The translations under genes and the position numbers were made by a program. From NCBI RefSeq assembly GCF_016680995.1, contig NZ_JAEQMG010000068.1, positions 1 to 50,194 on the forward strand: 50,194 nt of DNA, given 5' to 3'. Origin of the DNA: Ruminococcus difficilis (GTDB taxonomy: Bacteria; Bacillota_A; Clostridia; Oscillospirales; Acutalibacteraceae). Positions 1 to 10,655 of this stretch are shown here, in pieces (position 1 is the stretch's first letter; each line of letters opens with the position of its first letter). The notes under the pieces were generated by a model. It was given only the letters and a program-made list of their open reading frames with translations. It was not told the origin of the DNA and did not search any database.

Positions 1-687
1 TGCGAGGGTCACGAGGACATCGGCGGTGCGGAGGTTCGCTGCGTTGACGGCGAGGCTCACGGCACGCTCGACTTCTACGGCGCGCTCGAGCACTCCTGCA
101 ACATCGTTTTCGCGGAGCTTGCGGTTGAGCTCGGCCCCGAAAAAATGACCGCGGCAGCCGAGAAGATGGGAATCAACCTCAGCTATGAGATCGACGACGT
201 GAGCACAGCCAAGGGTCACTACGACGTTTCCAAGGCGACGACAAACGAGCTTGCGTGGTCGGGCGTCGGACAGTACAACGACGAGGTCAACCCGATGCAG
301 ATGGCAATCCTCTGCGGAGCCATCGCGAACGGCGGCAACTCCGTCAACCCGACGTATATAAAGAGCGGTACGGGCGATCTGCTCAAGATGATAGGTCTTA
401 ACGACACAAAGAGCCGCGAGCTCCTCAAAAGCTCCACCGCCTCGACGCTCAGCCAGTCAATGCCGTCCTATACCTTCGGCAGCCTGAGCGTACGCGCAAA
501 GACGGGTACAGCCGAGGTCGGCGATGAAAAAAGCCCCAACGCGTGGATGGTCGGTTTCTCGACCGACGAGGACTGTCCGCTCGCGTTTGCCTGCGTCGTA
601 GAGGACGCGGGCTTCGGCAGCCAGTACGCGCGTCCCGTTGCGGAGACCGCCATGCAGAGCGCGGCGCAGGCTCTCAGGGGATATTAA
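1..687 (+). CDS. Penicillin-binding protein, transpeptidase domain (C-terminal part)
   Basis: Peptidoglycan D,D-transpeptidase that cross-links stem peptides outside the membrane. The frame is open from base 1, so the N-terminus, the membrane anchor and the catalytic SxxK motif lie upstream of the window. Two of the three active-site signatures of the family are visible: the S-x-N motif (Ser-Cys-Asn, bases 94-102) and the KTGT motif (bases 499-510, followed by AEVG). The spacing of about 135 codons between them is normal for class B enzymes of the PbpA/FtsI type. The frame closes cleanly at 687, and secA follows after 34 bases with its own ribosome binding site. Identification as a penicillin-binding protein is secure. 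Which one (elongation, septation or sporulation) cannot be told from this fragment. Confidence 0.93.
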   Translation, partial: CEGHEDIGGAEVRCVDGEAHGTLDFYGALEHSCNIVFAELAVELGPEKMTAAAEKMGINLSYEIDDVSTAKGHYDVSKATTNELAWSGVGQYNDEVNPMQMAILCGAIANGGNSVNPTYIKSGTGDLLKMIGLNDTKSRELLKSSTASTLSQSMPSYTFGSLSVRAKTGTAEVGDEKSPNAWMVGFSTDEDCPLAFACVVEDAGFGSQYARPVAETAMQSAAQALRGY

Positions 688-721
688 TACAGAAAACAAC
701 CACGAAAGGATAATGATATAA

Positions 722-3595
<2,874 letters not shown>

Positions 3596-3610
3596 ATTTT
3601 CAATTTATTA

Positions 3611-3640
3611 AGGAAGGGCTAATCGCCCTTCCTTTCCTAT
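3611..3640 (+). terminator. Rho-independent terminator after secA
   Basis: A 9-bp perfect stem (3611-3619 with 3625-3633) and a 5-base loop are followed by a T-rich run. It ends the secA transcript. Confidence 0.85.
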
Positions 3641-3692
3641 TTACCACCAAAACCGACTCCGATTGTGCCATTAATTTTGGTAAACCGTGTAA

Positions 3693-3721
3693 TTGACTTT
3701 AGCGCGTAAAAACAATAAAAT
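3693..3721 (+). promoter_or_regulatory. Sigma-A promoter for the zinc-ribbon membrane protein
   Basis: TTGACT (3693-3698), a 17-base spacer and TAAAAT (3716-3721) lie 36 bases before the start codon of the next gene. Confidence 0.75.
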
Positions 3722-3756
3722 TATATTGTTGAATAATTATGCAAAGGAGAGTATCT

Positions 3757-5325
3757 ATGTTTTGCGAAAAATGCGGTAATCCCGTAAACGATAACGATAA
3801 GTTCTGCCAGAAGTGCGGCGCTCCCGTTAAGCCCCTGAACGCGGCACCTCAGCAGGCTCCCGAGGCACCTCAGCCCGAGGTACAGCCCATGCAGGCTCCC
3901 GAGGCACCTCAGCCCGAGGTTCAGCCCGTACAGGCACCCGAGGCACCTCAGCCCGAGGTTCAGCCCGTACAGGCACCCCGGCCCGAGGTTCAGCCCATGC
4001 AGGCTCCCGAAGGCTATCAGCCGGTTCCTCCTATGGCGGATGACTTCAATCAGACAAACGTTCAGACCGTACCTCCCGCAGAGAAGAAGCCCTTCCCCAA
4101 GGCTGCAAAGCTCGGCATCATCTTCGGCGGCATCGGCGTTGCAGCAGTCGCGGCTATTCTGGTTGTGATCTTCGCGGTGATCATTCCGATGACCAAACCC
4201 AAGATCGATCTTACCAAATTCGTCACAGTTGATCTTTACGAGCACGGCGAAAGTGTTGTAGACGGCAAGATCAACGGCGAGTTCGAGCTCGACAGCCGGA
4301 AGATCGTCGACGCTTATCCCCAGATCTTCAACGGCAAGCCCGCGGCGCTTTCGGCTCTCGACAGCGCTCTCTATGATATCAAGGTCGAGTATGTTGACTC
4401 AAGCGACACCTCCAACATGGACTACGGCTACAAGTACGTAACCTTCAGCAACCTCAAGAAGGACAGCGAGGTAAAAATCACAATCGTTCTTCCCGAGAAG
4501 GATTCTTTCGGCTACGAGAGCCTCAGAACAGAGGAAAGCATGATCGGCGCGTCCTTTGCCGGCGGCACGGTCAACGTAAATATCGCTGATTCGATCGAGG
4601 CTGAGGGCTACAGCGTTGTTGACACCGAGAATATCGACCTTCTCGGCTACATCGAGAAGAACAAGCTCGCGAGCGCGATCGTCGACAGCCTCGGCGAGGT
4701 AACAATGGGTATCCTGCCCTTTGAGGCGAAGTTCGGCAGCTATACCGTCAAGAACGAGAGCTATGAGTCCTACGCTCCCTCTGTTTACGATGCGAATGAC
4801 AACTACATCACAAGCATCTATCTCAGCTTTGACAAGAAAGCCGCTCTCAAGGCAGGCGACAAGGTAACCGTCAGCTACGATGGCGACAACTCCTATATGG
4901 CGGACAACTACGGTCTGGTTCTCGAGGGCAAGCCCTTCACCTACACCGTTGCAATGCCCGAGAAGCTCGACGAAAAGTCCGCGAAGAAGAACGCAGAGGC
5001 GATCAAGAAGTACATCACCGATCACCCCGAACTCGATTCCTCATACAAGAAGGGCGACAAGCTCGAGGTCACCGACCTGTACTATGTAAGCTGGAAGGAT
5101 AATTCCGACTACCACGACATCGTGGCAATCGTCCGCAACTCGACTCAGAATTACTACTGCACCCTCGAGCTCGAGACGAAGGGCTTCTTCGTCAACGGAG
5201 AGTTCATCTACGGCGGCTATTCGAGCTACGCAGGCTCACACGGCAAGTCGACCGACGACGCTGCAAAGAGCAATTCCTACCTCGAACCCAACAGCAAATA
5301 CTACACAGCGACAAAGCTCATCTGA
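3757..5325 (+). CDS. Zinc-ribbon membrane protein with Q/P-rich repeats
   Basis: Protein of unknown function, 522 residues. The start at 3757 is chosen over an in-frame ATG at 3739 because AAGGAG (3743-3748) sits 8 bases before it and inside the longer frame. The N-terminus is a small zinc ribbon (two CxxC pairs, residues 3-6 and 17-20). Residues 33-85 hold about four tandem 13-residue repeats of the type QAPEAPQPEVQP(M/V), encoded by near-identical 39-base units. One transmembrane helix spans residues 116-145, and a beta-rich region of about 375 residues follows. The topology suggests zinc ribbon and repeats inside, C-terminal domain outside. Zinc-ribbon plus single-helix proteins of this layout are common in Clostridia and uncharacterised. 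The repeat number could vary between strains. It is a single-gene unit with its own promoter and terminator. Confidence 0.85.
   Translation: MFCEKCGNPVNDNDKFCQKCGAPVKPLNAAPQQAPEAPQPEVQPMQAPEAPQPEVQPVQAPEAPQPEVQPVQAPRPEVQPMQAPEGYQPVPPMADDFNQTNVQTVPPAEKKPFPKAAKLGIIFGGIGVAAVAAILVVIFAVIIPMTKPKIDLTKFVTVDLYEHGESVVDGKINGEFELDSRKIVDAYPQIFNGKPAALSALDSALYDIKVEYVDSSDTSNMDYGYKYVTFSNLKKDSEVKITIVLPEKDSFGYESLRTEESMIGASFAGGTVNVNIADSIEAEGYSVVDTENIDLLGYIEKNKLASAIVDSLGEVTMGILPFEAKFGSYTVKNESYESYAPSVYDANDNYITSIYLSFDKKAALKAGDKVTVSYDGDNSYMADNYGLVLEGKPFTYTVAMPEKLDEKSAKKNAEAIKKYITDHPELDSSYKKGDKLEVTDLYYVSWKDNSDYHDIVAIVRNSTQNYYCTLELETKGFFVNGEFIYGGYSSYAGSHGKSTDDAAKSNSYLEPNSKYYTATKLI
3853..4010 (+). repeat. In-frame 39-bp tandem repeats (Q/P-rich linker)
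   Basis: Three nearly identical 39-base units coding for QAPEAPQPEVQP(M/V) are followed by one shortened unit and one degenerate unit. They form a flexible Pro-rich linker between the zinc ribbon and the membrane helix. Confidence 0.85.
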
Positions 5326-5334
5326 TAAAATCTT

Positions 5335-5373
5335 ACGGGAGATACGGCAAAGCGCCGTACCTCCCGTTTTTTA
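5335..5373 (+). terminator. Rho-independent terminator
   Basis: A long stem pairs 5335-5348 with 5354-5367 (one mismatch) and is followed directly by a run of seven T. It closes the zinc-ribbon gene. Confidence 0.9.
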
Positions 5374-5408
5374 TAAACTCCGCGGACAAAAAGACGGATA
5401 TAAAATAC

Positions 5409-5437
5409 TTGTATATTTTGTTTTGATGTGGTATGAT
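5409..5437 (+). promoter_or_regulatory. Sigma-A promoter for the small lipoprotein
   Basis: TTGTAT (5409-5414), a 17-base spacer and TATGAT (5432-5437) lie 25 bases before the start codon. Confidence 0.65.
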
Positions 5438-5461
5438 AGAGGATAAAGGAGTGAATTACCA

Positions 5462-5950
5462 ATGAATAAAAGATTTCTGACGACTGCGGCGGCGATCCTG
5501 CTTGTCGGAGCGTCCGCTTTTTCCGCTCTTACCTTCACGGGCTGCAGCTGCACGGGCAAGGGCAATAAGACTCAGACAACAACGGCTGCAAGCGCGGTTC
5601 AGGCAAAGACCTATGAAACAAAAGACCTGCTGACCTGCGAGAGCTGGATCGGCAAGCTGACAAATCAGGTCGGCATGGAGAGCTATACCGCCAACAACCA
5701 GATCGAGGTCAAGGGTCAGCTGTTCGGCACGGCTGCCACAGGCGTTGCTACCGTCCAGAAGGGCGGCGACGTTATCAGCTCGGTCAAGCTCACAGCCGGC
5801 GCGCTCGCCTATGACACAGCGAAGGACGAGCTCACCAAGAAGTACGGCGACCCGATCAAGGACGAGGGTACGACCTGCAGCTTCCGCACGGGAAGCAACA
5901 CCGCAGTCCTCACTCAGAGCGGCGACGGCGTAACACTTGAATTTAAGTAA
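5462..5950 (+). CDS. Small secreted lipoprotein, unknown function
   Basis: 162 residues. An N-terminal signal sequence (positive MNKR, hydrophobic stretch to about residue 27) ends in a lipobox-like LTFTGC. The position -3 residue is Phe rather than Leu, so lipidation is likely but not certain. A Thr/Ala-rich linker and a compact domain of about 110 residues follow, with charged beta-like segments and a C-terminal VTLEFK. I do not recognise the domain. The ribosome binding site AAAGGAG precedes the ATG. The gene is monocistronic, with its own promoter and a strong terminator, and it faces the convergent birA gene. Confidence 0.85.
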   Translation: MNKRFLTTAAAILLVGASAFSALTFTGCSCTGKGNKTQTTTAASAVQAKTYETKDLLTCESWIGKLTNQVGMESYTANNQIEVKGQLFGTAATGVATVQKGGDVISSVKLTAGALAYDTAKDELTKKYGDPIKDEGTTCSFRTGSNTAVLTQSGDGVTLEFK

Positions 5951-5954
5951 CAGA

Positions 5955-5987
5955 AAAACGGAGAGCGTGTTGCTCTCCGTTTTAGTT
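5955..5987 (+). terminator. Rho-independent terminator between convergent genes
   Basis: A 12-bp perfect stem (5955-5966 with 5972-5983) has a GTGTT loop and A-rich and T-rich flanks, so it could work on both strands. Confidence 0.88.
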
Positions 5988-6016
5988 TTGGCAATTGGTA
6001 AAAATTAATTTTGAAT

Positions 6017-6985
6017 CTAGTAAATTCCCTGAACCGTGACCTCGCCGGCGTTGAGGGTGCGGACGGTGCCGTCAGAGAGCATGACTCTCAGCTCGCCTGC
6101 CGCGGTAACTCCCACAGCCGCGCCGCTTACGGTGCGCTCGCCCTTCTTGAAGGTGACGCTCCTGCCGATCGTCGCGCAGAGCGAAACGTACTCCTCGAGA
6201 GCCTCGGGCGGAAGCTCGAGGTTATAGCGTGTGAATTCACGCTCGATCTGTCCGAGCAGCGCCGCGAGAAGGCGGTTCTTGTCGTAATGTCTGCCCGTTT
6301 CGAGCAGAATCGAGGTCGCCTTGTATGCGATTTCCTCGGGGAACTCTATCTGATCGACGTTCACGCCGATGCCCGTGATGACGTACTCCACAGCGTCGAA
6401 CTCCGCGCACATCTCGGTGAGTATGCCGACGAGCTTCTTTTTGCCGATGATAATGTCGTTCGGCCACTTGATTCTGCAGTCAAGTCCCGTCGTCTTGCGC
6501 AGAGCCTTGCACACGGCAAGACCCGCGAGAGGCGTGATCGGTGTAACGTCCTTCGGAGCGAGCTTCGGGCGGAGGAGGATAGAGAACGCGAGGTTTTCGT
6601 CGCGCTTGCTCTGCCATACCCTGCCGAGCCTGCCCTTGCCGCTTTTCTGTTCGCGCGTGGTGACGACGGTGCCGTTTTCGCAGCCGTCGCTGCCGAGGCG
6701 CTTGAGATAATCGTTTGTCGAGCCTACCGAGTCGAGCACGATCAGGTTATTGCCGATAACCGAGGTGCCGAGATGTTTTCTGATGGCGGTTTCGTTGAGA
6801 TATTCGGGCAGCGAAACGAGCCTGTAGCCCTTGTTTGGCGCGGATTCGATCACGCAGCCGCTCGATCTCAGGGCGTTGATGCCCTTCCACACCGCCTGCC
6901 GCGACACGCCCAGCTCCTTTGCGAGCGCCTGACCCGAGAGGTAGCCGCCGCACTGCGTGAGCAGCGCGAGGATCTGCTCTTTCAC
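6017..6985 (-). CDS. birA: BirA, biotin-protein ligase / biotin repressor
   Basis: Bifunctional class II biotin ligase: it makes biotinyl-AMP, attaches biotin to carboxylase carrier domains, and can repress biotin genes through its N-terminal winged helix. The DNA-binding domain is residues 1-60 (GVSRQAVWKGINALR recognition helix). The catalytic domain shows STNDYLK, the adenylate loop KGRLGRVWQS, KWPNDI and GILTEM. A C-terminal SH3-like cap follows, and the length (about 322 residues) is normal. The GTG at 6985 is preferred because GGAG lies 9 bases upstream. The ATG at 6994 is directly abutted by the same GAGGAG and so is badly spaced. It is the last gene of the coaX operon. No biotin synthesis genes are in the window. 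A small CTCCC-AAAA-GGGAG hairpin sits just before its Shine-Dalgarno. Confidence 0.95.
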   Translation of the reverse strand: MKEQILALLTQCGGYLSGQALAKELGVSRQAVWKGINALRSSGCVIESAPNKGYRLVSLPEYLNETAIRKHLGTSVIGNNLIVLDSVGSTNDYLKRLGSDGCENGTVVTTREQKSGKGRLGRVWQSKRDENLAFSILLRPKLAPKDVTPITPLAGLAVCKALRKTTGLDCRIKWPNDIIIGKKKLVGILTEMCAEFDAVEYVITGIGVNVDQIEFPEEIAYKATSILLETGRHYDKNRLLAALLGQIEREFTRYNLELPPEALEEYVSLCATIGRSVTFKKGERTVSGAAVGVTAAGELRVMLSDGTVRTLNAGEVTVQGIY

Positions 6986-7029
6986 AACAATCATCTCCTC
7001 TCTCCCAAAAGGGAGGTACTGTGTATAGA

Positions 7030-7626
7030 TTACTTTCTTGTTCTTACCGCGTTGACAACCTTTACGATAACGGGGCAGAGGATCATGTTCACGCCAAGCT
7101 CAACGAGGAAGTTCACACCCGTCAGACCGATGATGGCGAAGAACAGAATGTCTGTGTCGCCTGCCCACTGCGCGAGAACGTCGCGGAAGAAGAGCAGCAG
7201 ACCCGCGATAAAGATGCCCGTGTTGACGACGGGAGCGGCGAGTGCCGCGAGTACGGCGCCGAGGATCTGGTTCTTTTTGCTGACCGCGTTGTAGATAAGA
7301 CCCGCGACGAAGCCTGCCGCCGAGCCCTTGAGCAGACAGAGCAGAATGCACATTGCGGGGTTCGCGTAGAACACCATCGCACCGCCGGCGTCAGCGCCTG
7401 CCGCGCACATGATGAGAACCACGACGCTGAATACCGCGCCGAGATACGCGCCTGCCTTCGCGCCGTAGAGAGCCGAGCCGATGACGATCGGGATCAGCGC
7501 CAGAGTGATCGCGAAGGGCTTTGTGGGGAAGTATGTGGTGACTACCTGCAGCACGATGATGATTGCCGTCAGGATAGCAAGACCCACAAGCGTAAAGGTT
7601 TTGCTGTTAGTGTTTTGCTTTTTCAT
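7030..7626 (-). CDS. ECF transporter S component, probable pantothenate type
   Basis: Substrate-capture subunit of an energy-coupling-factor vitamin transporter, 198 residues with about six membrane helices. The start at 7626 is set by AGGAGG 9 bases upstream; an upstream in-frame start would lie before that site. A glycine/alanine-rich helix pattern with a YGAKAGAYLGAVFSV segment is typical of the family. No ATPase or T component is nearby, as is usual for group II ECF systems. The substrate is inferred from context: coaX (pantothenate kinase) is directly upstream and birA directly downstream, so pantothenate is the first guess. Biotin is the alternative, although the sequence does not resemble BioY. 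Confidence 0.82.
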   Translation of the reverse strand: MKKQNTNSKTFTLVGLAILTAIIIVLQVVTTYFPTKPFAITLALIPIVIGSALYGAKAGAYLGAVFSVVVLIMCAAGADAGGAMVFYANPAMCILLCLLKGSAAGFVAGLIYNAVSKKNQILGAVLAALAAPVVNTGIFIAGLLLFFRDVLAQWAGDTDILFFAIIGLTGVNFLVELGVNMILCPVIVKVVNAVRTRK

Positions 7627-7789
7627 TAAAACAACCTCCTGCTGTCTTTCTGCCGATTTGATACAGATAAGACGCAAAGTTTATTTACAAAGAGCCGAAG
7701 CTCTGTTGTACGGATTAATTGAAAATTAATATAATTCGGAGCGAAGCGACCCTTAATTTTCCATTTTTCATTTTCAATTTTCCATTGAC
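7627..7789 (-). repeat. Intergenic AT-rich repeat element (copy A)
   Basis: The gap inside the coaX operon holds a repeat whose core (7737-7771) matches the reverse complement of 18271-18305 at 34 of 35 bases. The core contains GGAGCGAAGCGACCC and is flanked on both sides by A/T tracts of opposite polarity (GAAAATT-like and AATTTTC-like). That gives the whole element an imperfect inverted-repeat shape. It carries no open frame of note. Confidence 0.7.
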
Positions 7790-8557
7790 TTACTTCCTGT
7801 TCCTCTTATATATCGATTTCAAGCCCTCGAGGATAATGTTCTCGTCAAACAAGATCTCGTGCGAGCAGTTTCTTATCATCTGGGGAGCAAGCCCGCCCGT
7901 GGCGATGATCTTGCAGTCCTCTCCGGCTTCCGCGAGGAACTTGTCGAGCATTCCGTCGAGCATACACGCCGTGCCGAACATAACGCCCGAGCGAATGCAG
8001 TCGACGGTGTTGGTGCGGATAGCGCTCTTCGGCGCGCGCAGGTCGACCGCAGGCAGAAGCGCGCCGTTGTTTGTCAGCGCGTCGAGCGAGATTCCCACGC
8101 CCGGTGCGATAGCGCCGCCGCGGTATGCGTTGTTGCTGTCGACGTAGCCGATGACCGTCGCCGTGCCCATGAATATCATCAGCAGCGGGCCGCCGTACTT
8201 CTCGAGCGCGCCGACGCAGCCGCAGACTATGTCGCCGCCGAGGGTTTCGGGCCGGTCGATACGCAGTTCAATGCCTGTTTTCAGCCCGGGGCCTACCACA
8301 AGGCTGCGCACGCCGGTGCTGACTTCGATAGCGTCGCGCAGAGGCTGGGTTATCTTAGGTACGACGGAGCTGATTATCGCCGCGTCGATAGCCTTGTTGT
8401 CGATATGGTAGATCTGGAAGAAGGTGAATAGCTCGACCGCGATTTCGTCGCTTGTCTTGCGCGTATCGGTCGAGATCCTGAGCTTGAATTTCAGCTCGTC
8501 GCCCTCGAAAAGACCGAATTTTATATTGGTATTTCCTACGTCGGCTGTAAGCAGCAT
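7790..8557 (-). CDS. coaX: CoaX, type III pantothenate kinase
   Basis: Phosphorylates pantothenate in the first step of coenzyme A synthesis; type III enzymes need a monovalent cation and are not inhibited by CoA. The 255-residue protein opens with the ASKHA phosphate-binding motif DVGNTNIKFGLF (residues 5-16). Further signatures are the GPG loop (VVGPGLKTG), the GAIAPGVGISLDAL segment and the late GGLAPQ motif. AGGAG is well placed before the ATG. It heads a minus-strand operon with the ECF S component and birA, and a sigma-A-like promoter lies just upstream. Confidence 0.95.
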   Translation of the reverse strand: MLLTADVGNTNIKFGLFEGDELKFKLRISTDTRKTSDEIAVELFTFFQIYHIDNKAIDAAIISSVVPKITQPLRDAIEVSTGVRSLVVGPGLKTGIELRIDRPETLGGDIVCGCVGALEKYGGPLLMIFMGTATVIGYVDSNNAYRGGAIAPGVGISLDALTNNGALLPAVDLRAPKSAIRTNTVDCIRSGVMFGTACMLDGMLDKFLAEAGEDCKIIATGGLAPQMIRNCSHEILFDENIILEGLKSIYKRNRK

Positions 8558-8590
8558 AAGTGTTTTCTCCTAATGATTATTACATCAATA

Positions 8591-8618
8591 ATTATAACAC
8601 ATTTTTCTACAGTTTCAA
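8591..8618 (-). promoter_or_regulatory. Sigma-A promoter of the coaX operon
   Basis: Read on the minus strand: TTGAAA (8618-8613), a 16-base spacer and TATAAT (8596-8591), 33 bases before the coaX start. It diverges from the transketolase promoter about 50 bases away. Confidence 0.75.
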
Positions 8619-8668
8619 GGTGCATATTAGGTATTTTATTACAATTTGAAAAAGTGGTTAATTATTTG

Positions 8669-8696
8669 TTGAATTTTCACCGCGATGGTGTATAAT
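8669..8696 (+). promoter_or_regulatory. Sigma-A promoter of the transketolase operon
   Basis: TTGAAT (8669-8674), a 16-base spacer and a perfect TATAAT (8691-8696). The leader of about 95 bases has TGGTTTT (8717-8723) complementary to AAAACCA (8761-8767), so a weak stem may form. Confidence 0.75.
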
Positions 8697-8798
8697 ATTT
8701 ATAGCTAGGCATTGTGGTTTTCCGTCGGCATTTGTCGGAATTCAGATGCGGCTTGCATTGAAAACCATGGGGGTTTTTGAGAAAGGATGGTTAATCAG

Positions 8799-9647
8799 AT
8801 GGATAGTTCAGAACTCAGACAGCTTCGGATTCTTGCCGCAAAGTCACGCTTGGGCGCAATCCTCGGCACATATCACGCAAAGTCCGGTCACCCCGGCGGC
8901 TCGCTCTCGGCGGCGGATATCTTCACATATCTCTATTTTAAGGAGATGAACGTAGATCCCGCAAATCCCGGTTGGGCAGACCGCGACCGCTTTGTACTCT
9001 CAAAGGGACACTGCTGTCCCAGCCTCTACGCCACTCTGGCGCTCAAGGGCTATTTTGACTGGAACGAGCTTACGGTACTCCGCCACATCGGCGCGATGCT
9101 CCAGGGTCACCCCGATATGAAAAAGACGCCCGGCGTCGACATGAGCACAGGCTCGCTCGGACAGGGAATCTCAGCCGCGTGCGGCATGGCGCTGGCTGCG
9201 AAGCTCGACGGCAAAGACTATCGTACCTATACACTTCTCGGCGACGGCGAGGTAGAGGAAGGTCAGGTCTGGGAGGCGGCGATGTTCGCATCTCACCACA
9301 AGCTCGACAACCTCGTTGTAATGGTAGACCAGAACGGTCTGCAGATCGACGGCACCGTCGACGAGGTAGCGGGAATTGAACCGCTTGACAAGAAGTTCGA
9401 GTCCTTCGGATTTGAAGTAATAAAGATCGACGGCCATGATTTTGAGCAGATCGCATCAGCTTTGGACAAGGCAAAGACCGTTAAGGGCAAGCCCACGGCT
9501 ATCCTTGCCGCAACAGTCAAGGGCAAGGGCGTATCGTTCATGGAAAATCAGGTCGGCTGGCACGGCACCGCTCCCAACAAGGAGCAGTACGAGCAGGCAA
9601 CCGCCGAGCTTAAGGCGGAAATCAAGAGATTGGAGGGCGAGTGCTGA
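8799..9647 (+). CDS. Transketolase, N-terminal (thiamine-binding) subunit
   Basis: N-terminal half of a split transketolase, which moves two-carbon units between sugar phosphates in the non-oxidative pentose phosphate pathway. The thiamine diphosphate domain shows KSGHPGGSLS, the LGDGEVEEGQVWEA cofactor motif and VDQNGLQIDG. The 282-residue length matches split transketolases of Clostridia. ATG 8799 is chosen because AAAGGA (8782-8787) sits 11 bases before it; the ATG at 8787 overlaps that site and cannot use it. The stop codon overlaps the start of the C-terminal subunit by one base (TGATG), so the halves are translationally coupled and probably made one to one. Confidence 0.95.
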   Translation: MDSSELRQLRILAAKSRLGAILGTYHAKSGHPGGSLSAADIFTYLYFKEMNVDPANPGWADRDRFVLSKGHCCPSLYATLALKGYFDWNELTVLRHIGAMLQGHPDMKKTPGVDMSTGSLGQGISAACGMALAAKLDGKDYRTYTLLGDGEVEEGQVWEAAMFASHHKLDNLVVMVDQNGLQIDGTVDEVAGIEPLDKKFESFGFEVIKIDGHDFEQIASALDKAKTVKGKPTAILAATVKGKGVSFMENQVGWHGTAPNKEQYEQATAELKAEIKRLEGEC

Positions 9648-10594
9648 TGGCTCAGACAGTATTGAAGGCAACGCGCGAGAGCTTCGGCGAAGCGCTCTGC
9701 GAGCTCGCAAAGGATAACAAGGACATCGTCGTTTTTGACGCCGACCTCGCTGCGGCTACAAAGACAGGCGTTTTCAAGAAGGCATACCCCGACCGCTTCT
9801 TCGACTGCGGTATCGCCGAGGGCAACATGATGGGCGTCGCGGCAGGCATGGCGGCTGCGGGCAAGATCCCCGTAGCGGCGTCGTTCGCGATGTTCGCAAC
9901 AGGCAGAGCGTTCGAGCAGATCCGCAACTCTATCGCCTATCCGCGCCTCAACGTAAAGATCGCGGGCTCACACGCGGGTATCTCCACGGGTGAGGACGGC
10001 GCGACACACCAGTGCATCGAGGATATCGCGATCATGCGCGCTATCCCGAACATGGTAGTTCTCAATCCTGCCGACCACTGGGAGATGAAGGCGGCGACAA
10101 AGGCGGCTATCGAGTACGACGGCCCCGTATATATCCGCCTCGGCAGACTGGCTATCGACAGCTTCAACGACCCCGAAACCTACTCCTTCGAGCTGGGCAA
10201 GGGCATCACTCTCCACGAGGGTAACGACGTTGCCGTTATCGCGACGGGTCTTGTCGTCAACGAAGCGCGCAAGGCTGTTCAGGAGCTCGAGGCAGAGGGC
10301 ATTTCGGCGCGCCTGATAAACATTCACACAATCAAGCCAATCGACCGCGCTATCATCATAAAGGCGGCGAAGGAAACGGGCAGGATCATCACCGTTGAGG
10401 AGCACAACGTTGTCGGCGGACTTGCGGACGCGGTCTGCGAGGTAGTTACGGCGGAATGTCCCGTAAAGGTAACGCGAATCGGCGTTCAGGACGAGTTCGG
10501 CCACAGCGGTCCCGCTTGGGAGCTGCTCGACGAGTTCAAGCTCACCCAGCCGCATATCGCGAACGTTATCCGCGAGGTTGTAAAAGAGAAATAA
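9647..10594 (+). CDS. Transketolase, C-terminal subunit
   Basis: Pyrimidine-binding and C-terminal domains of the split transketolase (315 residues). Visible features are the EGNMMGVAAGMAAAGKIP segment containing the conserved Glu that activates thiamine diphosphate, the FEQIRNSIAY helix, a GISTGEDGATHQ loop and a C-terminal transketolase fold ending in FGHSGPAWELL. ATG 9647 is taken because GGAGGG (9632-9637) lies 9 bases upstream and the base overlap with the previous stop is typical; a GTG at 9641 is in frame but worse placed. It is the last gene of its operon and is followed by a large terminator. Confidence 0.95.
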   Translation: MAQTVLKATRESFGEALCELAKDNKDIVVFDADLAAATKTGVFKKAYPDRFFDCGIAEGNMMGVAAGMAAAGKIPVAASFAMFATGRAFEQIRNSIAYPRLNVKIAGSHAGISTGEDGATHQCIEDIAIMRAIPNMVVLNPADHWEMKAATKAAIEYDGPVYIRLGRLAIDSFNDPETYSFELGKGITLHEGNDVAVIATGLVVNEARKAVQELEAEGISARLINIHTIKPIDRAIIIKAAKETGRIITVEEHNVVGGLADAVCEVVTAECPVKVTRIGVQDEFGHSGPAWELLDEFKLTQPHIANVIREVVKEK

Positions 10595-10600
10595 TATTAT

Positions 10601-10655
10601 GGCGCTGCGAGGAACGAAGCAAAACGCTTCGGTCCTTCACAGCGCCGTTTTTTAT
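10601..10655 (+). terminator. Terminator after the transketolase operon
   Basis: An outer stem GGCGCTG/CAGCGCC (10601-10607 with 10640-10646) encloses an inner CGAAGC-type hairpin and is followed by six T. It lies against the 3' end of the convergent membrane protein gene. Confidence 0.85.

Noticed and set aside
3853..4010. Regular 39-base repeats as a CRISPR array
   Set aside because: Units are contiguous without spacers and code in frame for a Pro/Gln-rich linker.
6011..7294. Long plus-strand open frame opposite birA and the ECF gene
   Set aside because: It is the antisense of two well-identified genes, with Arg/Ala/Glu-rich low-complexity product and no ribosome binding site. GC-rich third positions keep the opposite frame open.
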